Shown here: positions 1 to 11,069 of the stretch, one piece after another | Layout of the letters: every line of letters starts with the position of its first letter | How positions within the stretch are numbered: position 1 is the first letter of the stretch | Source: Vandiemenella viatica | Lineage: Eukaryota > Arthropoda > Insecta > Orthoptera > Morabidae | DNA: 64,000 nt | NCBI GenBank assembly: GCA_031002005.1 | Contig: JARYHS010013630.1 | Coordinates: 32,575,504 to 32,639,503, forward strand | Direction: 5' to 3' | Position numbers and translations under genes: made by a program | Notes under the pieces: model-generated | The model's input: the letters and a program-made list of their open reading frames with translations, nothing else | Databases searched by the model: none | What the model was told of the DNA's origin: nothing

Positions 1-75
1 CTTTGTAATAAAATCCGGCTGCAAACCCGAGAAGATTTGTTGTCATTTATTCGCTGGGAAAGCCTGCGTTCACAT
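1..75 (+). repeat. Arm of a palindromic Penelope/retrozyme-like repeat, cut by the window edge
   Basis: The first ~70 bases match the right arm of the palindromic repeat at 28283-28362 with only a few differences (shared words: aataaaatccggc, agaagatttgttg, catttattcgc, gggaaagcct). The hammerhead-like part of the family would lie just before the window. This is a similarity call within the window; the family name is inferred. Confidence 0.6.
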
Positions 76-924
76 ACAACGTCAACCAGACCTCGATAGA
101 GTACATTCTTTATTACTCACTAGCCTGTCCACTAGATTACAACCATTATCCTTGTTCACATCAGATATTCCTTGCGATAAGCTTGTCGATCGAGAACTGC
201 ATTCAAATCAAATCAAACGAACTTATGGAAATTAAATATATTATGGAAATAAAACGATTGAATCTAACAACAACATTTCTTGTTACTGATAAACAATGAG
301 ATTTACAGAATGGGACATCTCAAGTGGGTGACCTATATGCCACAGTTATAGGCCACCCTGGATTGCCCACCTTGTGGATTTTGGGAACAAGATACGGGGA
401 GGGTGTGCAGAGTTAGGAGGGAGATGGACTGAGAAGAGAGACCTTGTAAGGAGCCCCCGCAGGTCAGGAACATTTTTATTTCCTGGCATATGGAGGTGAC
501 GGGATCTGTATTTTGTGGAAGGTAGGTTTTTGTGTCAGACAGGTGCCTCAGGGCCTAGCATCGATAATCATTGCGATCCTTCACTTCAATGGTTGAGCCC
601 TTATCAGCAGGGAATGATAATGTTATGGTTTCTGGATAGTTCTCCCATGGCTCAAGTTTCCATGATGCTGAAGTTTTTGGAATGTGGAATGGAGTTTCTG
701 AAAGAGGATGAGGACGGAATGGAGGTGAGTAACTCCTCGAATACAATAAGTGGATGGTTTTGTGAGAGTGAGGTGGATCCAGCGAAGATGAAGATATAAA
801 TTGTTGTTGGTTGGACTCAATTTTGTTCCACTAGATATTGGAGCAGGAGAATGCTAATGAGTCCCAGACCAAAGCAGGATGATCAACCTTAGGTTTAGAG
901 AGAAATTGGGAAAAATCAGTCATG
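76..924. other. No gene recognised
   Basis: Short open frames occur on both strands (for example 515-799 +), but none has a recognisable domain, a convincing start context or splice sites. Part of it could be decayed element sequence, but I cannot name it. Confidence 0.5.
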
Positions 925-1092
925 TGTAAACTTTGGCATGTGCACACCTCGCGAACTATATGGCTCATTCCCTATCACATGAATAAGGCGTAAAACCGAA
1001 ATATTGTATATGTTGTTCATTACATTTGTTTTTCACTCATCACAGCCTTCAATTTTGGTGAGTGAAGAGTCATTTTCCCTATCATTTGTTAT
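925..1092 (+). mobile_element. Fragment of Penelope/retrozyme-like repeat, family of the 51.2-51.9 kb element
   Basis: The block contains the family's landmarks in order: a gtgcacacctc word, atgaataaggc, ccgaaatattgta, a cacagcc word and a terminal ttccctatca-tttgttattta. The same order occurs at 30480-30920, 36955-37130 and 51720-51897. A GGC/ACC half-stem followed by GAAA resembles a degenerate hammerhead core. Only the right half is present. Confidence 0.5.
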
Positions 1093-3160
1093 TTATATTG
1101 CTTAAAAGCCATTTCCTTTATGCTTGGAATCAATATAACACATCAGTGGTGATGATATCTGTACCCAACACTTCCCACTTTTTGATTTTCCCAACTCTCT
1201 CTTTTTGTTTGTTCCTCATTATACCCATAAGGCCTGGCTCTGATATTTCCCTTCTATAACAGTTTGACAGTCCTTGAAGGTGTTCGAAACCCAGTTTTCT
1301 AAAGTTTCTGTCTTTTGCATGCTGTAACTTATACTCCATCCTGATTAACATCTGTTTTAATGACCCTATCTCCTCTCATTTTCTAATATAGCTGTAGGAA
1401 TTCGTAAATTGGTGTTCCTTCTCTGCACAAAATATTCTGCATGAATGTGTTCTTAGTTACTTTCATTGTTGTTATTAATGACATGTTTAGAGTTTACACA
1501 ATTTCCCTGTTACTATCATTCTTCCTCCTCCTGTTTCATTGTCTACATAGTAACCACTGCAGCCACCACCTTCTGTTACTGAGCATACACTCAAAAAATT
1601 TCTTTAATTTTGTTTGTTTGTTCAGAACAAATAATTCTTCCCTTTGTTATTATATTTTTGAAATTCTCCTCTCACTGCTGGTTCTTTCCTTTCAGATAAT
1701 GAGATTATCCTAAAATAACTTTACCTCCTCATAATTGTTCCTGTTATGGCCATCGACTTACTGATTCCCCATATTTCCATCGCAACTCTTTCAGGATCAT
1801 TTATTTAATGTTTCTTTGAGATTGTGGCATTTAAATGAATTGAAATGTGTTTACTAGATTGAAAAAGTTTTTATCTCACCACTAATTTTTGTTAGACTAA
1901 TTGCTCCAACATCTACAACTTTTTATAATTTGATCAGACTTTGTAGATTTTTTGAGGTTGCAGGTTTATTTCGTTAGGCTACATCATAACGCAAAAACCA
2001 TTCAACTTTTTTTTTTAAGGAGAAAATATCATAGAAAAAAAAAAGAATCCATATCCTTCAGAAACTGAATTCATTGTTAAAGATTACAAAACAAGTTTTG
2101 CCAACAGCCAACCCTGTGCAAACTAATCTCTGTATATATTTTATTTAATGGAGACCTGCACAAAAAATTTTCGCAGCCACCCAATACAAATCCAAAAATC
2201 TAAATCTGCAAGCACACTCTGCCAAACATTCCACTGTCCCATCACAAGACCTCATATCATTATCTTCAAACCTTATTGTGATGATATGCTTTGCCTCCTT
2301 GTACTTTGTCCTTCCATCAGTATAAAGTGCTTTTCCTTCTTTAAAGACACCTCTGTTCTGTAGTATTACTTGTACCACTTCCTTTCCAAACAACTTCTGG
2401 TATGTTTAGCTTCCTACTGTAACGTTCCTTTATCTCATTACCTTTTATTTCGTAGAGAACACATGTGAGTGTTACTTTACCATACTTTGAAATTAATACT
2501 TTTACTTATATTTCCTGCACCAGACTGGTACATAAGGATTTCCTTGACCCCTCTTTTTCCGTTGCTGGTTTTGTTCTGATACGCTGTAAATCAAATTATT
2601 ATTAATCAAATTCTTATCATACAAACTTAAAATCAACTCCTTTGTTTATATCTATATTTCAATCTCAAAAAAAACACTTTCTACTTATCTCACAACATTT
2701 ATATTTTCCATTTAACAGACAATTATCTTTTCCAAAGTCATATTACATTATCTTTATTAAACCCTAATTTCCTTGCCCTCAGGCTATTATTTTCTTGTTA
2801 TTAATTCTGCCAGGATTCTTCGTGGCTTCCATCTAGCCATTCTGTTTTATCTTTTCTCTTAAACCATATTCTTTCCACAACCAACATGTCCTCTTCCTTC
2901 CAAATCTTTTCTTCAAATCTCTCTACTGTTATTTATTTTCCAGAGATCTCATTATATCCATCTTGACATGCTTTGACTGGAACTTAAAATTCAGAGTTAG
3001 TAACTTATATACAATTACAATTATTAAATAAAAAAATAGCTTTAATAATGTCAAAATCACAAAATGTGAGGTTGTGTACCTCACACATGCCCTCCACATT
3101 ACGTATTGGTCAACAAAGAATTTATAATTCGACCAATACGGAATGTCACCATTTATTACT
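1093..3160. other. AT-rich intergenic or intronic DNA, no gene recognised
   Basis: The open frames are short (at most 90 codons) and of biased composition. The minus-strand frame 2145-2393 has a protein-like look but no family I recognise. It may be decayed LINE sequence. Confidence 0.5.
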
Positions 3161-3164
3161 ATAC

Positions 3165-5912
3165 TAGCCACAAAGCCCGTCAAAATTGACGGGTTTGGAG
3201 TATTCTGGCAATTAATTTCTTTTTAGTTGCTTACCTAAACAGAATTGTTTTGAAATAAAGCTCAATGTGCTGTAATTTCTCATCCCTTGTGATGTAGCAA
3301 AACGTTTCAGTTGTCAACTTGATGCAGGTCACATTTCAGTCAAACCACAATCTTCGCTAATAATGCGATGAAGATCGATGTGTTAACGGATGACATAAAT
3401 TACATAGCCTACAGTTGAAATAATGACCACAGTGAAAACGAAGGATACTAAATTAAATCATAACAACTTCAGTATTCTGGCAAATCATTTCTTAGCAATC
3501 GCTTAAATAAACACAAAAATAAATCATAATATAATTCCTATTGCCTTGCGCAATAACAAAATGTTTCTGTTGCTATCCTGGTCCAGGTTGCATTTCAATC
3601 TAACAACAGGCAGTTCAATCATTACCGTGGTGTCACAATCTGATGATGAATTCTTGTAGAACTCGACGAAATAAATCGAAAATAAAGAATAAAATTTTTT
3701 GATATCTTTCTTGGTTTTCGAGATATAGCATGTTGAAAATCAATTATAACTGTGATTTTGGTGAAGTTTCCTCTGGTCCAGGACGTATTTCAACCTAACA
3801 ACAACCACCAGGAAGAAAATAAAACACATATAGTGCATTTCCACCGTGTAGATATAGCGGTTTTGGTAATTTGTTTTTTCTGGTCCAGGCCAGATTTCAC
3901 CCAAACCACCTAAATTTTGAGATACAATATCTCGAGAACTAAGCGAGATATGGAAAGAAAATGTATTATTTGTTTTCGATTTGTCTCTTCGAGTTACATA
4001 CGATATCATCATCAAATTTGGCAATGTCGAAATTTTTCTTCTGTTCCAGGCCGCATTTCAACCTAACCACGTCAATTTTGAGATACAATATCTCGAGAAT
4101 TAAGTAAGATATCAAAACATTTTATTCTCTACTTTCAGTTTTTTTACATAAGAATCCATCAACAAATTGCGGCTCACGGTTATCGTAGAATCCCATAACC
4201 ACGTACAGTACTACGCTTAAACATGGAGGAAGGAAATATTTCCTCCATGTGCTAAACATGCCGCCAGAGAAACAATACTTACTTTACACGCATATTAATA
4301 CATATACTTATCACATTTCAATGGTCACATTGCATCGCGAAATAAACCAAATAAAAAATCTATAAGGGTTCTTCAATCTTAATTTTTTATATTCGTTATT
4401 CAGAATTATACTAACACATTTGAATAGCTGACACAGTTACATGCGGCTGAAATAAGGCATCAGTAAAACCAAAGTAAATTAAAAATAAATCTTAACAGCT
4501 TACGTCAATATTAGTTTTAATGGGTGGAAGGTGATATTTTCCACCGGCCGGAAACTGGTACTGCCCTGTTGAAATTTGTATCAATTGCTTCGTTATAATG
4601 GCATCTTCTTCACATTTGCACCCTCCTTTTTTCCGAAACGTCGCCATGAATTAAATTAAAAATTCTGAAACGTAAGATGCTCCGCAACCGAAAAATGTTA
4701 GCAATACTTTCGTTAGAACGAAGTAATGAATTAAGTAACAGAAAAAAAATTACTAAAAAAACGCATGCCCTCTGCTGTAACTTCAAGTGCCAATTTTAAT
4801 AACAATCTATCAAAACTGCCGCTAGCATTGCGAAAATTAACTTACATATATGTGATATCAACGAATACTTCTACATAAACTAATATTAAATAAATCTAAG
4901 CAACTAATAAGTATGTTCAGTCAGTTAATTTATTCGTGGATGCCTAGAAATGTTATTAAATAACGTGGATATTTCTCTGCAGTTGCTTAACTAATCAGAA
5001 TTGTTACAAAATAAAGCTCATTGTAATTTATCGTTCATTGTGCTGTAGCAAAAAGCTTCAGTTGTCATCTTGGTCCAGGTTGCATTTCAGCTTAACCATA
5101 ATATCCGCTAAAATTTCTGATAGAAAAGCAAAGCTTCAATCACACGCAATTTAATACATTCCATGCATCGCGATATAAACTTGATCCCAAATCTTCACAG
5201 GTTCTGACACATTTCTTTCTTAATAGCTACCTATGATGAAGATCGATATTTTAACGGCTAAGAAAGCTTACATCTGCTGAAATAATGACTCCAGCAAGAA
5301 CGAAGGATGCTATAACAACTTAAGCTATGCCATGTAATATTTCATTGTGGTTTAGGCCGTATATATCGCGAACAATTTGCAACTTCTTTCATTTGAACCA
5401 TGTAATGTTTCAGTAAAAAAAACTGATAATTAATATGCCAATTTAAACACAAATAATTTCAGTAATAGGACACAGTTTAAATTTTGAAAAAAAACTAAAT
5501 TATTCATGCCCTCTGCGTTAACGTCAAATGAAACTTGTAATTCTAATCCATGCTAGTTATACTCTAACCAAACATTTAGCAGCACTGATGCTCGAAATAC
5601 AAAGCTTTTATCTTACAATATCTATGGACAAAGAATTTAAGGAATACTTGAATATATCAAAAGAATATTACGTAAATATAAGCATCTAATGATTGAAATA
5701 TCGATTTTAACGCAATACATACTTTTATTTCAGTATTCTGTGAGTTAATTTATTCACTGTTGCTTGGAAATGATATTAAATAACGCGCACTCCCACAAAT
5801 AATATCGTAAAGCGTGACGTCATAGGCAACGTCATAGCTTGACGTCACCGCGTGACATGACGTAGGTGCGACAACGCTACATCTTGTCTATTATACTAAT
5901 AGATAAAGGAAA
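3165..5912. mobile_element. Candidate non-autonomous DNA element (Helitron-like ends) with internal duplications
   Basis: The left edge reads tactatactagcc and is followed at once by a hairpin whose 8-bp arms cccgtcaa/ttgacggg lie at 3177-3194. The right edge reads tctattatactaatag near 5886-5901, after a palindrome-rich GC patch. Inside, the segment 3215-3475 recurs in diverged form at about 4975-5330 (shared words: cagaattgtt, aaataaagctca, gatgaagatcgat). A motif like ggtccaggy-gcatttca recurs at about 3315, 3580, 3777, 3886, 4047 and 5078. No transposase is visible. The ends resemble insect Helitron-type termini but are not diagnostic; treat it as an unclassified repeat. Confidence 0.35.
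5815..5847. promoter_or_regulatory. Pair of CRE/ATF palindromes (TGACGTCA)
   Basis: Two perfect 8-bp TGACGTCA palindromes lie at 5815-5822 and 5840-5847, with further half sites (aacgtcat, atgacgta) beside them, in a short GC-richer patch at the right end of the 3.2-5.9 kb element. TGACGTCA is the consensus for CREB/ATF-type bZIP factors. Whether these sites work is unknown; they could equally form the element's terminal hairpin. Confidence 0.4.
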
Positions 5913-7053
5913 AACAAACAAAACATCAAACCAAAAAAAATGATCCTCATCTTCCTTGCTGACACCATCAGGGTTGAAATTTCAGTCCATATTCCTTGCA
6001 TCCCTGGTGGTGTTCTACACTTCTTTAAATTTACGCCTTTTTACATTCCGCCCTTCATTTTCTAAACCCAATCCCCGTTTCTTCCTTGTTTTCCAATTTA
6101 TTGTATCTGGTTCTCCCTTTTCGAACACATCAAATAATTCCCTCTCTAAAATTGCATAAAACTTCAAAAACCCTTAGTTGAAGGTTGCTAGTTACGACGA
6201 CAAAGTCCGCACTCATACATTTTCATTATTAAAATTTTTTTATGAAGTTCCCCAAACCTTCATAAGTTTTAATAAAGTTCCACTTGAATTTAAAGTTGAA
6301 AATCCTTCGATGTAGTAAAGTTACCAAAATAATTTCCATGTTTTTCTTGGCCAAAATAATTCTCTCTAAAATTGCTTCTGAGCCTAACGTTTTTAAGTTT
6401 CAAAACATTACCTGGTGAGAATTTTTCGAAGTTCTGCCTGCTTCCAAATCATGAAACAAAGTGACATTTAGGAGCCTTCTTGATCGATTGTTGAAGAGAA
6501 GGAAAATGGTTGGTTTATATACTTTTTTTTTTTGGTGACATCATAAAATTTTCCTAATGCCAAGTCCCTATTTTAATTAAAATTTTCCTGAAACTTTACT
6601 ATTTTATAGATTGGTTTATTTTGGCAACTTTAGTTTGACACATTTACTCCAAAATCTCTTTGTTTAGCATTTATTAATTCCTGAAATGTGAAAAAGACTA
6701 CTATAGTTATTTCTGTTTAAACTTAATGATTTTTTTTTAGTTCCCCCATAGAGTTATATATCTGAACAGTTTCGATTTCCTTTCCTATTTAATTTAGTAC
6801 AAAGATTTATTCTGAGGTTAGTTTTATTTAGCTATTATAATAGCTTCTACTTTTGGTGTCTCGCACCTATTTTACGAAATCCTTTCTATTAATTATTACT
6901 CCCTTATTGAACTATAGTTTTCAATGAAATTTATACTGTTCTTCTTGGAATTTAATGCTCTATTTTCAGATATTTATCTTGTTTTTAACCAATTCCTATT
7001 TCTAATTTATATTTTCATATGTATCATGTATCTTCATCGCGGTTAAGCACTAA
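5913..7053. other. AT-rich DNA, no gene recognised
   Basis: No credible coding region. This lies directly 5' of the truncated LINE RT domain and may hold its decayed upstream part, but I see no endonuclease motif. Confidence 0.5.
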
Positions 7054-8603
7054 AATCTTGTTTTCCACCCTTCTAAACTCATTAAACAATTAAAACCTAA
7101 AAATTCTTCCAGCTATGACAATATTTCAAGTAAATTACTGAAAAGATGTTCAGACTGTATCAGTCATGTACTTGCTCACATTTGTAATGAATCCTTAATA
7201 CAAGGTGTTTTTCCCGATAGACTAAAATATGCTGTTATAAAACCATTATTTAAAAAAGGAGAAGTAACATGTGTAGACAACTATCATCCCATTTCATTAC
7301 TTTCAACATTCTCAAAGGTTTTTGAAAAAGTCATGTATAGTAGAGTAATAAAACATGTTACACACTATAATATCCTCAGTAATTCACAATTTGGGTTCAA
7401 AAAAGGATCATCCATAGAAATGGCTATATATTCATTTTTAAATAACACATTTGAGGAACTGAATAATAAAATGAATCCTGTAGGAATATTTTGTGATCTT
7501 GCAAAAGCATTTGACTGTGTAAATCATGAATTACTTTTGAAAAAATGGAATACTATGGTATTTTTGGGACCGCAGGTAAATGGTTTAAATCATACATTGA
7601 TAGCCGAATGCAAAAAGTTTCAATTTTTGATTCTAAAATAAGTAAAGATGCTTCATCAGACTGGGAGAAAATAAAACATGGAATTCCACAAGGCTCTGTC
7701 TTAGGTCCCCTCCTCTTTCTGTTATACATCAATGACCTTCCTAGAAATTTATCCGACATAGTTAAGAGTGTTTTATTTGCAGATGACACTAACCTGACTG
7801 TGCGTAAAACACCAAACAGTACTATAGAATTTAATGTAAATGAAGTACTTAGAGTAGTAGCAAATTGGTTTAAGGCAAATTCATTAAAATTAAATTTTGA
7901 AAAAACACATTATATTAGGTTTAAAACAAAAAACTATGCACCTCCAGATATATGTATAAACTATAAAAACAACACAATCTTAGAAACAGAGAGTATAAAA
8001 TTTCTTGGTATTAAAATAGATCAGAAACTCTGTTGGCATTATCATATCACTACACTACTGACAAAGTTAAGTAGTGCCACCTTCGCAATACGAACACTTT
8101 CTCTAACAGCAGATCTAGAATTAATGAAACAGGTGTACTCCTCATATTTTCATTCAGTAATGTCATATGGCATAATATTTTGGGGAAACTCTTCACAAAG
8201 TAAAAAAGTTTTTATAGCACAGAAAAGAGCTATTAGGTTTCTGTGTAGGGTAAAACCAAGAACTTGTTGCAGACAACTCTTTAAGAAACTCAATATTCTT
8301 ACAATGTATTCTCAGTATATATATTCTCTCATGAGCTTTGTCATAGAAAATTTTAACCTGTTTACACCTAATTCACAGGTACACAGTTTCAATACAAGAA
8401 ACAGAAATAACTTGCATAAAACACAAACATCTCTGTCATTAGTACAAAGAGGAGTTAATTATTATGGGATACATCTGTTTAATAAACTACCTAATCGTAT
8501 AAAACAGCTTTCAGATAATAAAGATGTATTCAAACAAAAACTTAGAGATTATCTTATTGGCAACTCTTTCTACTCCATTCTAGAATTTGAAGAAAATAAT
8601 TAA
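7054..8603 (+). pseudogene. LINE family A reverse transcriptase (Jockey/CR1-like non-LTR), one frameshift
   Basis: The frame is open from 7054. It carries the RT N-terminal region (VIKPLFKKGE, then a PISLLSTFSKVFEKV-like run), motif A (DLAKAFDCVNH), motif B (GIPQGSVLGPLLF), the catalytic motif C (LFADD) and the IKFLGIKID region. It ends in the C-terminal FYSILEFEENN tail typical of Jockey-superfamily LINEs. One frameshift occurs in an A-run near 7540-7548; the two overlapping frames are 7333-7641 and 7545-8603. No endonuclease domain is present, so the copy is 5'-truncated. A stop precedes the frame at 7051. Apart from the frameshift it is the best-preserved copy of the family here; others lie at 34870-36712, 52540-53400 and in the 30-kb region. 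The clade is inferred. Confidence 0.85.
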
Positions 8604-8676
8604 TTGTACTCATTATGACGTTTGCAAAACTCAGTTGCAAAAATGTATGTTTATTATTATTTCTTGTATTTGTAAA

Positions 8677-8707
<31 letters not shown>
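8604..8707 (+). repeat. LINE A 3' tail ending in an AT microsatellite
   Basis: After the stop codon the sequence runs into a dinucleotide AT repeat at about 8681-8711, a plausible LINE 3' tail. The next repeat starts directly in this AT run. Confidence 0.5.
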
Positions 8708-8711
<4 letters not shown>

Positions 8712-8718
<7 letters not shown>

Positions 8719-8878
8719 GATAGGATAGGGAAAATAAACAGTTACCCGTCACTTACCACAGATGAAGGCAGGAGGGCGAGACACGTAAAAACACAAAAAC
8801 AAAAGAATTACACAATATTTCGACTTTAGTCTTCCTCATGTAGGAGGCGAGACATATGGCAGGGGGAAAGATGTGGTC

Positions 8879-8882
<4 letters not shown>
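8712..8882 (-). mobile_element. One-armed copy of the palindromic Penelope/retrozyme-like repeat
   Basis: The first 75 bases (aaaataagataggataggg onward, through aggagggcgag) are nearly identical to the left arm of the element at 51164-51928. On the minus strand 8812-8842 reads TGAGGA, then a GACT/AGTC stem, then GAAATATTGTG, a hammerhead-like core. The block stops at an AT microsatellite (8883-8922), so the other arm is lost. Confidence 0.6.

Positions 8883-8922
<40 letters not shown>
8883..8922. repeat. AT dinucleotide microsatellite
   Basis: About 20 uninterrupted AT units directly next to the truncated palindromic repeat. Such AT runs are common insertion sites or replication-slippage products. 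Confidence 0.95.
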
Positions 8923-8926
<4 letters not shown>

Positions 8927-9198
8927 CTATGATATGACTCATATTATGTGTATATGTATCAACAATGACATGTTTTACATCCCAGAGGCACTTCCTCAGC
9001 AGGGATCCATGGAACAAGATTGATAAATAAATAAATAAATAAATCTAACTTAAATTTAATTACAAACTGGTACTGTATTACTACTTACTATTTACTTATT
9101 ATTTACTTTTTATTATTTTGGCTATTGTTTGGTGCTATTTTCAATCTTCTAACTGTTTTATCTACAAAGTATGTTTATTTATCCTACCAAGACCCGTA

Positions 9199-9663
9199 CA
9201 GTAGAACTCCAATTATCCGAATCAATTGGGACCAGATAATAATTTGGATAATAAAAAATTCGGATAACTGGATTTTTCCAAAAAAGGATCTATTTTAATT
9301 AATTACTTTATATATTTTAAAAATGGGAGAAAAAACTATTTTTAAGGAAAAGGAGCTTTTAATTAATTAAATGAAAAGGCAACACTTTTACACGTTAAGT
9401 GTAGTTACAAGTGCTATACATTAGTGCAGTATGTACATACCACACTGTAAATAAAAATCATTGCTTGCTGAACATCTTGGCCAAAGGAATTGTTTGACTA
9501 TATTCATCCATTTTTGGGAAGCAAAGTCACGCATCTGCTTGATAGTGAGAAGTTGCATGTGGTGGGTAGGTAGAATCATTATTTTTTTGAATCAAAGTAC
9601 ATTTCCATCTTAATTAAAAAAGTGATTCAGATAGTCGGAGTTCGGATAATTGGAGTTCTACTG
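9199..9663. mobile_element. pogo/Tigger-like MITE with TA target duplication
   Basis: Terminal inverted repeats begin CAGTAGAACTCCAATTATCC on the left; the right end, read as reverse complement, is the same over 20 bases. The 465-bp element is flanked by TA on both sides (9197-9198 and 9664-9665), the hallmark of Tc1/mariner/pogo insertion. The CAGTnGAACTCCnATTATCCG type of end is typical of pogo/Tigger elements. The interior has no intact transposase. Confidence 0.85.
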
Positions 9664-9665
9664 TA

Positions 9666-10089
9666 CTTAGGTTTTACTTACAAGCTCTATTTTTTGTCAC
9701 TGACTATATAGCCATTATTAAATTTTATTTATATATTTTAATGAAAGACTTTTTATTGTTAAATGAGTATCCCATTGTCAGTTGGCTACTCGCTTACATC
9801 ATCTTAGACTGATTAGACTTTAAATTAGTTTAACTTCATAAATAAAAAATTTCCAATATTATCAAAATGATCGTTTTTAATTGTACTCTAATTGGAAATG
9901 TTTACAACATTTTTCATTTACTTTTTTTTTTTTTTTTGGCTTTCAGGTTTTATGTTTTCATTTCATACCAGTCATATTTAGATTTGAAAATTCCTTTAAT
10001 ATCAACTTTATGACTGTAAAATTTAGTTGCAATACTAATGCTGTAAGTTATCTCCTCCTAGAGACTATGATAAACGAATTTGTACCAAG
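9666..10089. other. No gene recognised
   Basis: AT-rich sequence with one short frame (9881-10096) over a poly-T run; nothing recognisable. Confidence 0.5.
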
Positions 10090-10240
10090 ATGTTAAAAAG
10101 TGTGTTGAAGAAAGAGTAGGAAATTGGCTGATAGTTGAAGAAGAGAGATGATGGGTGGATAAGAGGCGTTTGAGAGACTTTTGTTCCAAGAAGACCTGGC
10201 CAGTGGTTGGAAACTGCTCAAGATGATGATGATGATGATC
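10090..10240 (+). mobile_element. 3' end of a LINE with (GAT)n tail
   Basis: A decayed frame resembles the basic C-terminus of LINE polymerases, with words like RW-DK-RLRDFCSKKTWPVVGNCS. It ends in a trinucleotide gatgatgatgat run at about 10224-10240. Tandem short-unit tails are a usual 3' end of CR1/I-type LINEs. Only ~150 bp remain. Confidence 0.4.
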
Positions 10241-10829
10241 AGTATATTAACACCCCTATCTTCTTGCAGGCATTAAAATTCTTAACTCCATTTTATCTTT
10301 GGTGATCTCAACCCCTCATCAAACTGTCTATCTTCTGCAAAGAGCAGTGAGTTGAAGTAATGTGTATTAACCAGTATAAATACCTGTCTTTTGATAATCT
10401 TACAAAACACGGAATGGAATAGGGGGACTAATTATCACTTCTTCTAACCAAAAGTCAACTGTTACTTCTACATGCATTTTGTCCATCCCCACTAGGCTAC
10501 AAAACTATGATTCCAATTTCATAGTGAAGAGGCACAGGAATACATTAGAACAAAGATGGCGACAGGTTTTGATTGCCAAAAATATCATGTGTAAAAACCT
10601 TAATTACTCAGCTAGTCACCTTGGAACATTATATTAATTTATTCAAGGAATGTTTCCTTCTATGACAGTAATACTGGATTGGGTACTGGAACTGTTGGGG
10701 CAATTGTTTCAGAGGCATTAGGACTAGGTGGTAGCTTGTAAACAAGATAAAAAAAATTTCATGAACTTTTTGTTTCAAATCTTATATGCTTTCTTTGATT
10801 CAAGAGTTAAGATTGTAATTTTCTTGCAG

Positions 10830-11069
10830 CTTATTCCAGCAGAAACAGTATCAGTTGCGACTGCGACAGTGCACACATGAAGTGTTAGAAAACATAGAGG
10901 AAGATTTGAGACTACTGGAAAAGGTGATAGCAGCACAGGTTAAGGAGACAGAAGAGGAAAGGAGTCGTAAGGCTGTCAACCGTCTCCAGATACTTAGAAC
11001 CCAGCAGCAGCTGCAGTTACAAAAGCAACAAGAAAAGGCCAGGCTTGCAGAACTAGAATTTATGTTTGA
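10830..11069 (+). CDS. TCHP: Trichoplein-like protein, internal exon (coiled coil)
   Basis: Exon of a trichoplein homologue. Trichoplein is a keratin-filament-binding, centriolar protein that activates Aurora A and restrains primary-cilium assembly; this role is known from vertebrates. The acceptor ttcttgcag ends at 10829. One base completes a codon split with the missing upstream exon, then 79 whole codons follow. The donor is gtgagt at 11070, splitting a codon after two bases. The peptide is a charged coiled coil (blocks HEVLENIEEDLRLLEKVIAA and LQILRTQQQLQLQKQQEKAR) that lines up with the human region just before its MWEKREAEW block. The next exon completes the split codon as Asp and continues EEARIMWEKRE, which fixes both frame and identity. 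Upstream exons lie outside the window. Confidence 0.75.

Noticed and set aside
515..799. 94-codon + strand frame
   Set aside because: Two overlapping minus frames are equally open, and there are no domain or splice signals.
2145..2393. 82-codon minus-strand frame with a protein-like look
   Set aside because: No family recognised, and the overlapping + frame is equally long; too little support to call it a gene.
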